A stretch of 64,000 nucleotides of DNA. Source: Metridium senile. Its lineage: Eukaryota > Cnidaria > Anthozoa > Actiniaria > Metridiidae. The stretch lies in NCBI GenBank assembly GCA_949775045.1, contig OX459097.1, positions 4,851,185 through 4,915,184 on the forward strand, in the 5' to 3' direction. The notes beneath the pieces are model-generated. The model did not search any database. It worked only from the letters and a program-made list of their open reading frames with translations, and had not been told where the DNA came from. Shown one piece after another: positions 1 to 10,500 of this stretch (position 1 is the stretch's first letter; every line of letters starts with the position of its first letter). The position numbers were made by a program, and so were the translations under genes.

Positions 1-539
1 TGACAGTATTCGCGGTGAAAAAAATGGCGGAGCTGATATGCAAATTAGTTTCCACGCAAAGCATCATGGTACGGAACAATCAAAAGTGGGCAAATAATGA
101 GCTCTGGACCATACAAAAGTAGTCTAAAGTATTTTTTTTAATTTTCATCACCATAAGCAAGCATTTTAAATAAAAATATCAAAAACAATTACTTACTTCC
201 GGTTAATACGCTTTTACTTCCGGTCTCTTTTAAAATAAACACTTTATACATAAAAAGTATGTTTTACTACAAGGATGTATTTTAAAAACATAAAATAACA
301 TGGATATTATGCTTTTGATCTGAATTCGTTGTACTTTATGCATTTCTGGTTATGTTCATTTTCACTTCCGGTCAAGATGGCGGCCATTTTGGAAAAAACC
401 CTAAAAATCCCGTTAGAACATTTTGAGATGGCACCATATCTGATATTAATAAGTATGGTCAGAACTATACTACCTGAAAATTTGGTGCTTTTAACAGAAA
501 GTGAACAATTCGGCCGAAAATCTGCACATAACCGCCCCA
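1..539. repeat. Unclassified repeat-like spacer left of the array
   Basis: No gene is supported here. Short overlapping reading frames exist on both strands at about 307-583 but show no recognisable domain. At about 545 the sequence changes abruptly into a segment shared with 17.3 kb and 62.0 kb. The left part is therefore probably an insertion unique to this unit. Family not recognised. Confidence 0.35.
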
Positions 540-960
540 CTATAGCAAACATCTTTGAAAGATATAAAAATGATTCTAAGTGAGCTGAGGAAGTATTGTA
601 TATTATGACATTCCATTAGCATGGCACCTGTAAATTTCCAAACCACGTTATGGTGACTTGGTGCGAACTTTTTAAGATAGCGCCCCTATTGTTAACAGTT
701 GATGCTTTCTTTTAAATGTATTTAACAGTACACCTTATTGTCCTCAGCACGGTTCTCTGCCCCAGCTTGTAGGGTAACGAGGCTTTTGCATCGAAACAAG
801 ACGAACTTTGAGCTTGCAATGATATAGACACATGAATAATGTTAAATCACCCAACGTTCGTCTCGCTTCGATACAAAGGCCCTGCAGCCTTTCAAGATAG
901 CGTAGGGAACTGCAAATGTTACTATCGATCATTGCAACATTGTTGCAACATGAAAACAAA
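540..960. repeat. Conserved 3' flank of the array unit (copy 1)
   Basis: This stretch is clearly similar to 17300-17590 and 61990-62300. Each copy lies downstream (minus strand) of a Tudor-like last exon. Shared landmarks include CATCTTTGAAAGATATAAAA and CAAACCACGTTATGGTGACT. It is best read as the duplicated 3' flank of the tandem unit. I do not call it coding because the copies carry stops in different places. Confidence 0.6.
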
Positions 961-1179
961 GATTATTAGTTATTTAGCAATGAAGGGGTAAGAAATAAAA
1001 GGATTTCAGCTTGAGAGAACTCCTTTTGTACTAAAATTAATTCCTTCCCCACTAAATTACAAAATTCAGGACAAAATTATTCTGTTTAGGTGTATCTCAG
1101 TATACTTTCATACTTTTACAGTGATGGTTTAGTTTTTCAATGGTTTTCTGGTATCGTTTCTTAAAACTACTGAAGCTTT

Positions 1180-1559
1180 TCACTCACAAAACTGTTCAGG
1201 TTTCAGTATACGTATTTCGTTCTTCTTTATCCACGTTTTTCTAATTCCAGAGTTATCTGGATCCACTCGATAATAATTTTGATGTACTTCCGAACCAATG
1301 CTCCCAGTAAAGTACTTATTATTCCAAGGCATCAATACTCGTGTACCTGAAGGTAGATTCCATTGTCTGTTATGTACATCAAGTACAATATTTGCCTTGG
1401 ACATTGACTTGAAAGAGTCATCATGGTGGTCTTCATCTTCTATTTCAAGCTGTACGTTGTACCTACCGATGGTTCGTACTATAGCCTTGTAGTATATATC
1501 ACCACCACGATAGCTGTCTACCCATCTTCCAAGTACACGAGATCCAACCATTATACAAT
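1180..1559 (-). CDS. Gene A last exon: Tudor/SH3-like module
   Basis: Acceptor TTCTCAG at 1560-1566 (minus strand), phase-1 entry, and a stop at 1180. The product has two similar halves. Each opens with G-[ST]-R-V-L, is followed by an aromatic strand (YYKAIV and KYFTGSI), and ends with a V/YRVDPD-type strand. This resembles tandem Tudor or SH3-like barrels (DUF4537/Tudor-knot type). That assignment is by eye only. Closely similar exons at 21184-21563 and 62453-62835 show strong conservation, so it is real coding sequence. All three end in KPEQFCE. Confidence 0.75.
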
Positions 1560-4500
1560 CTGAGAATAAGAAAACAAAAAAATTCATTTGCAGTATTAAA
1601 CTGATACTTTTAGTGTTTTAATAAAGCCTTTCAAAAGAACATATGTCTACCTGTATAGGCAGGCTTATTGCTGGACCATCTCCCATCAAGATATTGAATT
1701 GAAGAAGCACCGACCATTATAAACATTTTATCACAAGAAAAATGGACCGTTTGAAGATGGAAAAAAAAAAACTTCCATTGCTTTGTCGATTTGCAGGAGT
1801 ACCAGGATTTCGGTTTAGTAGAGAAAAACATCTTTATTTTAAAATTGTTTACATTGCAATGTGCATATCGTTGCTGTTTTTGCATTAATTTTTTAGCATT
1901 ACACGACAATAGTTCAAACTCCAAAGAGAAGGTATGTAGGAAAATCTAAAATATTCTAGGGAGGAGTCTTCAATTTTGAGACGACTAACAAACGTTTTTG
2001 TGTGTGGTGTGGTAAAACAAGAAGCACTCAATCTGCGATTGAACAAGTCACGTGCACAGGGAATGGTATTGAACAAAGTATTATAACGAAGTCGTATATT
2101 CCTCACCGACAATACTGCAGAAGAGAGGATGCTCATTCTTCCAAAGAATCCACAGACTTTGATTGTGATTGTGATTGATTTATGCTTTTGACAGTAATAA
2201 TGTAAGCTATTGTGAAAATCTGTAGGTTTTATTGTGATTTATTGCAAAATAAAGGGACACTTGAGTAGTTTTATGCGCACCGAATTATACCCCGTGGACA
2301 TCCCGGTGATCCCGGTGATCCCGATGATAGCGGTGATCCCGGTGATCCCGGTGATCCAGATGATCCCGGTGATCCCGATGATAGCGGTGATCCCGATGAT
2401 AGCGGTGATCCCGATGATAGCGGTGATCCCAGTGATCCCGGTGATACGGTGAGTTTAGGGTGAATTTCATGCATCACGTGACCAACAATTACTTAAAGGA
2501 GACGGAATTTCAATCTGGTCATTGAGAATTATCTCTAGTAGCAGTATGGATTCAAGTTGATGAGGTTGAGATTGCAGAACGTCCATTTCTTTTGGAGTTG
2601 ATATCATCCATCGTGCAGCTGTCAGAGAGCAATCGGAGAGCAAGCAGTCACGTGGTAATATTATTGTTCTCTAATGAATTTAATTTTAATAAACAAAACT
2701 CAAAAGAAGTAGAGACTTTTTCACAGTTTGTTGAATTATTTAATTTATTACTATTCTTCATCATCACGATTATTAGGGTGGTGACTAATACCACCACAAT
2801 CATTACATGACACCAAGATACTTTTTACGGTATCATGATTAAGTGGAAAATGTTGCTTACAAATAGGACAATTGACTACTTGATTTAAACGAGGAGATCT
2901 CAAAGAGGCATCGTGCCAGTGACATCTAGGGCAACCAACGATACTTTTAATATCAATGTTGGAATCTCCACAATGAGCACAAGCATGTTTTTTCTCTTTT
3001 TCGTCATTTTCGTCTTCTTCTTCATGAACGTTTCCATTTCCTCCATCTTGATTTCCCTTATCATCGTCATCGGAATCTTCTTTTCCCTCTTCTTTTTCCG
3101 CTCTTTCTTCGTCATCGGAGGTCATTATTTCGTTTCATATGCTGTTCATTTTCAAATTTTTCCTGTTCTTTTTTCAGCACTTCATTCAAAACCTTTTTAT
3201 TTTTGATCCACTTTTTGTTGATTCCGAGTTCTGCCAACCCATCCACAAATGACTTGAGGCCGCGAGGCTCTGAAATGTCTTTGTCATACGGGAGAAGCAC
3301 ATATTCTATAAGATCCACAATATTGGTTCTAGAAATGCGACGCTGATTTCGCAGAAGCTCATCACCCGGAGTCCAAAACAAAATGTTTCTAGAGGTGGCC
3401 ATACTGTGCAAAAGTTCTGATGCCAGTCGTTGAGAAACTGATCCTGAAAGATCTTGTAAAACCAATTTGATAATAGGCTCCTCATCATCACCATCATTAT
3501 CATCATCATCTTCATTGTCACTCGGTTTATCAGGGTCTTCTTCCCCATAATCTAAATATTCTTCGTCCTTTTCTCGCTTTCTCTTCATTTTGGACAAGTT
3601 ACTCCTACCAATAACTAATGCAAATGACTTTGTAGAAGAAGGAGGTCCTGAATTTATATCAATAGTCCAGCCAGAAAAGGGACTAGCAAATCGGGAATAA
3701 ATGAGCCTCCCTCTTGGACAAGAATTTGTTTCTTTTTCTTGTAAGAAATATTCGGATCTTGAAGACTTTTGATGGATTCTTTGTGGGGGGTCAACATTGT
3801 TAGGTCACGATTACTCAGTGGAGCATATCCTTGGCAAACATTGTGCGCTGCTTGGACTACGGCATGGACCTGTTCTGGTGTTGCAGTGTCAAGTAAGAAT
3901 TGCCGTTGATGATGTGGACAGGAAACTAACAGCTGAAGATAACCATGATTCCTCCTTACCACTCGAGACATAATGACAAAATGATCTGAGTTTAAGTTGA
4001 GAGCTATATATATACTCCTGCACAATACCAACAATAGCCGAGCCCACAGGCTCCGAGCCTAGCCTACAGGTTCCAAGCCGAGCCCACAGGCTCCGAGCCG
4101 AGCCTAGCCGAGCCTAGAACAATAGCCTAGCCTAGCCTAGCCTAGCCTAGAACAATAGCTGAGCCAAGCCTAGCCGAGCCTAGAACAATAGCCGAGCCGA
4201 GCCTAACGGCTCCGAGCCGAGCCCACAGGCTCCGAGCCGAGCCGAGCCGAGCCGAGCCGAGCCGAGCCGAGGGACAAATCATGCGTGTAATAGAGACATA
4301 TAAATACCCTTGGTAGAAGCAATTTTTTTCTCATTCTTTTTCGGACACAAGATGGGTAGGTTGTGTCCTATTTGTGGAAAACTAGTGCAGCATATATGGT
4401 CACATCTAAGTCGTGTTCACAAGATTTATGGTTTGGATCGAACAATGCTGGTGCAACAAGAAAATCAGATGCCTATACATAACTTTCGCAGTCGAAAGGC

Positions 4501-7500
4501 TCTTGACGAGAACCGCTTTAGCTTTCCAGATTTCAAGCAAAAAGGAGGAGGGTGTGAGCCATTTCGTTTGCAACACCCTTTTACCTGTATGGTATCGGGA
4601 ATGACCGGATGTGGAAAAACCAGTTGGGTACAAAATGTATTGGAACATAAAAGCCGAATGATTACCCCACCACCCCAGAGAATAATATGGTGTTATACAA
4701 GATGGCAGCCGGCCTATATGGAAATGATGCAGACTATACCTGGAATTGAATTTGTGAAAGGAATTCCCTCTAATATCGAAAGCGATGATTATTTTGATGT
4801 CAATATGAACAACTTAATAGTCATTGATGATCAAATGAGTTCCGCCAGTAACGACAAACAGGTTATCAACTTGTTTACACAGGGATCCCATCATCGCAAC
4901 CTTAGTGTTTTCTACTTGATTAAAAATCTCTTTCATCAGAGCAAAGGAAACAGGGATATCAGCTTGAATTGTCACTACTTGGTAATATTCAAGAACCCCA
5001 GAGATAAACTTCAAATGTTCACATTGGCCAAGCAAATGTACCCAAGAGAAACCGAATATTTTCTTCAGAAGTATGAAGAGGCGGTGAGCAGACCTTTTGG
5101 ATACCTACTCATCGATTTGAAGACAACCACTCCAGATGATTGTAGACTTAGAACCAATGTTCTCTCTGACAAAAAGCAGCAGTCAGAAAATTCATCCGAA
5201 GATAAAGTATCGAAGGAATTGATCAAATACCTCAAGCAACAAAGTCTTGTTCTTCCTCCTATCGCGTCAAAAGTTCAAAACTTGCACGATCAAATGGTTG
5301 ATATATTGAATAATTCCGACCTCAGTGTCGATCAAAAAGCTCGTGAATATGTCCACCTCCAAAATGATTTTCTTCAATACAAGAAAAAGTTGAATTCCAC
5401 TCCTTCGCCACTTCCTCGACCTTCTTCCAATACAATGCAACCTGTTCCTATGGATACACTAACTGAATCAATGCCGCCCCCATTTCATGAAAATGGTATC
5501 AGCCAATCAGAGGTTTCTACACCACTACCTACTCCTTCAATTTCAAATTATCAACCCTCAACCCCAGTGCAAACTCTGGTTCCTGAAGGGCTATTAACAC
5601 CACCCCCGAGTTCATCACCTGGTGAAAGAAAACGAAAGCGACCTCGATTTGACCAGATCAAAAATATGTTGGATGATGATGCCCATAAAGTTCAAGGACA
5701 CTATTTGAAAGCTTATCGTTCACGGCGATCTATGAGAATAAGGAATCGTTTTAATCCTTTATTAGACTGAACACTGAGTTGAATACTTAACCACCAGTAA
5801 CAAGCAATTATGCCATTATAAATTAGTAGTCAATTGTCCTATTTGTAAGCATCATTTTCCACTTAATCATGATACCGTAAAAAGTATATTGGTGTCATGT
5901 AATGATTGTGGTGGTATTAGTGACTACCCTAATAATCGTGATGATGAAGAATAGTAATAAATAATTCAACAAACTGTGAAAAAGTCTATACTTCTTTTTT
6001 GTTTTGTTTATTAAAATTAAATTCATCAGAGAACAATGATATTACCGCTGATCACCGCTATCATCGGGATCACCGCTATCATCGGGATCACCGCTATCAT
6101 CAGGATCACCGCTATCATCGGGATCACCGCTATCACCGGGATCACCGGGATCACCGGGATCACCGGGAAGTCCACGGGGTATATTTCGGTGCGCATAAAA
6201 CAACTCACTTGCATTATACTTTAACCTGTTTAATATGCTACAGTTATCTTTAGAACCTCTACCTTTGCATACTGGTACATTGTTGCTCCATGTTCCATTG
6301 TTACATGTGACGCGTTTATTTCCTCGGAGAGCGTACCCGAGTTGACAACGGAACCGAACCGTCGAACCATAGTCAAAATTAAGTCCCAGCCTTTCGCCGT
6401 GTTGTGGTGAGTTGATGTTTGGACAAACACCTAGAAAGTGGAAAATATCGTTAATGTAAGTAAATTGCATATCATTATTTCATCCATGAAATATTATCAG
6501 TTACTTTTTATACTATGCATACTAATGGACAGTGCAGTACCTTTTTATCAACATCTCTCTTTTAAGAAACCCCCAAATACTTTGGAAATATGTAATCCTT
6601 TTTTTAAATATATTGCTTGATATCTACTTTTTTTTATGTTTTCATCAAGCAGCCTCTGCATCGATATTCTGGTTAAGAGGTTATATAGAATTAGATACTT
6701 ACCTATACAAGTAGGTGTATTGTCGCTCCATGTTCCATCATTACACTTTAAGACTGGATTACCCTTGATTCTAGAGCCATTGTTACACCGAATAGCGATT
6801 CGATCACCATGTTTGTAGACTACACCAATGATTCTTTGAACGTTCTGCCTATCATTATTCTTGTTTATTACTGCATTTAGAACATTTCCAATACCTCTGC
6901 AGTTTCCTTGACAAAAATAAAATTTTGTAGATATAATATTTCATACGTTTTTGATTGGTAATAACATACCTTGAACGTTCTGTTAATGGGGATAGATACT
7001 ACATTTACCGTACACTTACTTGATGTCGAAGTGTTTGGTTTTGTAATAGACATCTACAGATATTATAGAACAAAAACACTAAAAAATGTATTTTTGGACA
7101 AAGTGTTGCCGCAACGTGTTGCGTTAATTAACTTAAAAAACTCATTAATAATTCATGAGCTATTAGTCCAATCGGGGCATTCCAATTTGGTCACATGCAT
7201 GACCTTTATACCCCATAAAACACTGCCATAGGTACATTATATAAAAACACTTGTGTCTTTATGATAAAGGTACGTGTGTCTTTATGATAAAGGTACGTGT
7301 GTCTTTATGATAAAGGTACGTGTGTCTTTATGATAAAGGTACGTGTGTCTTTATGTACCTATGACACTTGTAAAGGTCTCAGTTTTAATCTCTCATCATT
7401 GACCTTTACTAGAGGCATCACCCGAAACAATGCTATCAATCTCCTACTATATTATACACGACCTTTCTCAAATGTTGGATGACAAATGTGGTGCTTAATG

Positions 7501-10500
7501 GTGCATGGTGTGATATGAGCATGCGCAGTGTACCTTGCAAATAAAGTTTGTCTCCAAATTGGACTTTTCTTCAAGAAACTTTTATAATTTAGTTTTGAAT
7601 AAAATTTGGAGTTTTTTAAGCTATATAAAAAACTCGCAGCACGTGTTTTATCAAGGATCAAAAACCCTCGCTGCGCTCGGGTTTTTCTCCTTGATAAAAC
7701 ACTGCTGCTCGTTTTTTATATACTACTTAAAAACCCGTTTCTGCATGTTATTGTCAAAAAGTATAACGAAAGTTATACTATTAAGCATGTTACCATTACC
7801 TATTTAGACACAATCCGGTCTGTGGCAAATGACTTACTCGTATTCAGGACCTCACGTGCGTCTATGATATTTAGGGAAGGAGGGAGGGGTGCCCCGGGAA
7901 GGGGGAGGGGGGGGGGGGGGTGGGTGGGATGAGGTTATTCCGGTAAAAAGGTACCGGGGATGCTCGTCGGACACTTTCAAAAATACCCCTAAAAGATACC
8001 GGAAGTCTAGGCTGGATGAATTTTACACCCTAAGTGATACCACAACAAAATATTTTTAAAACAAATTTTTAAAACAAATTCAAAGATAAATGTTTCACTT
8101 ATTTAATGACTGGGCTCCAAAAGCGTTGCGCTCTTCTCTCCTTTTTCGACATACATAGATACCAGAAAATGCTAATTTTCAAAAATTGGCATTTGACACC
8201 CTAAAAAATCGCTGATTATTTTTTCTAAGAGATACGACCACTATCACCGGTACTTTTTTGCGCGAGCTTTTTTGAGTACTGTGGAAGCCATTTTAATTAC
8301 CTCAATATCTGAAGATTAGGCAATGTGGTTATACAAATCGGCTGTTGAGTATGATGAATTATAATGAGGTTATGGCTTGAGCCACCATAACAATGTTGTT
8401 ATTTCTTGACATCAATGGTGAAGCCGATTTGAGTGCAGATTTCGTATGACTGTGAAAAGTTCAGTGCCGTGTACGTGCCTTTCCGCGACCATGATGCTTC
8501 TAGAATTTTAATTTACATTGCCGTGCCTTGACTGCATTCATGCCGTGAGCCCAGTCATACAAAATTCTCTCTTATAAATACCTTTACACTTAGGAATACT
8601 TGGTCTCCATCGACCATCATCGCATCTGGTAGTTTTCTGTCCAAAAAGGGTGTAACCGTTAGTACAACTATGGTCAATTGTGCTACCATGTTTGAGTGAT
8701 AATCCAAGAGCAGTTTTGGATGAGGGTTTACTGTTTGAGGGACTACCGTAGCTGCATCGTCCTGCAAGAAAACCAAAAATAACTAAAAAACACATTCCCA
8801 CAAAGGTTACAACTTCATAAATTATTTTTTATCTCAAGCCAGTTTTTTTACTAGCCAGTTGTTTTTTTCGTCTTCTGAGAAACACTCATAAAGCCCATAC
8901 GATATCGTAAGTGACATTGTTACTAACTTTTACATTCAGGTACTGATCCACTCCACCGTCCAGTGTCCAAACACTGTATTATTGACAGGCCTATCAAGTT
9001 GTAGCTATTAGTACATCTAAAACTGACTTGTTTGCCTTCAAAAAAGTCATTGCCAACTTCCCATCCATTGTGAGGACTTCCAGGATTATTACATTTACCT
9101 ACAAATACCATTGAATGAGATATGACGTGAAATAGAACTACGTACAGCTTGGAAATTTGAATTTTACATTTGATTGTACATGAAGCTTTGAAAAACTGCA
9201 GGAATAGAATATATACAAGTATGCTATAGTCCCTGTACAGTAACGGTATTTATATTTTAATGTGTTTTTAAGTGAATGACTTAGAAAACTATTAGATAGT
9301 TCGATAAAACACTAAAGAAATTGATTATTCTGTTTGTTAAACTGAAAAGTAAAGACTTGCAAGAATATAGAGCTAAAGGTGAAATAATTACCATCAACTT
9401 ATAATGCTTACGTTTACAAGATGGTGGATCGTTGTTCCATTTTCCATTTCCACATCTTGCAGAACTGTTTCCAACACGTACATAGTCCCTGTTACAATAC
9501 ATCTGTACTGTCTCACCATCATAGTAAAAGTCTTTACGTGGACTCACGTAACCATTGGGAGTGTGTCTTGGTTTGGTACAACTCTCTAGAAATCCCAACA
9601 AATAATAATGAATGCAAATTATCATATTAACAAAGACGTAGATTTTGCGACTGAGTTTTTTGCAAGAACCAACCGGCGTAACCATGGAAACAGATTCCGA
9701 GCAAAAAAATGTGCGTTTTCTTAAGCAAATAATGAGTGAGAGAGTGAAAATGGTCATATCTTTACCTACCATAACACTTTGGAGTATCACCAATCCATTT
9801 ACCATTAAAACAAATCATCAATGATGAGCCATTCATTTTGGAGTTATTTTTGCATATAAATCTAACAGTCTGGCCATGTTTGAAATTGTTACCCAAGCGT
9901 ACACCGTGTTTGGGAACACCTGGATCTGGACAAGAATCTGTTGAAAAAATATTAATTAAAAAACGTGTTATCTTTTTAACGATTTAAGATTATGCATATA
10001 ACAGTGTCAACATAGAAATAAAATCGTCCAATAGAACTTAAAATTTAAATACCAGTTAAAACAGAATTATTACCACAAGGCAATTAGCGATAATATAAAT
10101 AATATCAATCGCTTTATTATATTTTTGAAAATATGCTTACCTAAACATAACGGAGGGTACCCATTCCATGTGCCATCGATTTGACAAGTCAGAGATGATC
10201 GTCCAATCATCACATGGTTTTTATTACAGTAAAATTGAATCTTTACCTTGTGGATATAGCTTCCTCTGGAAGGTCTTCTTACACCGTTGTGAGGGTGACC
10301 AGGATCTGGACAAGTTATTTCTGTAAAATTCGTTATTAGTTGGATAGAGCATGCTTTGGTATCTTGTTTTGTATGAATAATACAGCATTTTAGATAAGAG
10401 TTTCAATGAATGTGAAGAATCACTCACATGAAATGGTTCAATGTGTCGCTACAATATTGATTATGATAGCTATATTTAGAGTATTGCAAAAAATAATGAA

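Larger units (their letters stand above)
2264..6205. mobile_element. Compact Polinton/Maverick-derived element, 3942 bp
   Basis: The left end AGTAGTTTTATGCGCACC and the complement of the right end AGTTGTTTTATGCGCACC form terminal inverted repeats that start with AG. They are flanked by the 6-bp duplication CACTTG. Inverted homology covers about 2264-2880 and 5825-6205, with about 200 bp present only on the left. Four intact reading frames lie inside: one rightward (ATPase) and three leftward. Full Polintons are roughly 15-20 kb and encode PolB, integrase, protease and capsid proteins; none of these is visible. It sits in the last intron of gene A. Intact frames suggest it is young or under selection. 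It is probably mobilised in trans, which is inference. Confidence 0.8.
5825..6205. repeat. Right terminal inverted repeat of the Polinton-like element
   Basis: 381-bp inverted counterpart of 2264-2880, lacking about 200 bp present on the left. It ends in ...AAAACAACT next to the CACTTG duplication. Confidence 0.8.
7141..7734. repeat. ~600-bp composite repeat defined by an empty site
   Basis: Gene B's related segment (28880-28930) runs straight from TTAATTAACTTAAAAAA into CGTTTCTG. Gene A has about 594 bp between these points. The insert starts CTCATTAATAATTCATGA, contains a 23-bp minisatellite, and ends with the 7624-7721 hairpin. Related ends occur at 35080, 36910-37042 and 55180. Confidence 0.6.

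Noticed and set aside
2234..2477. Collagen-like or His/Asp-repeat reading frames in the 9-bp arrays (also 5999-6253)
   Set aside because: Open in several frames on both strands because the array unit is a multiple of three. No start context or conservation beyond the repeat.
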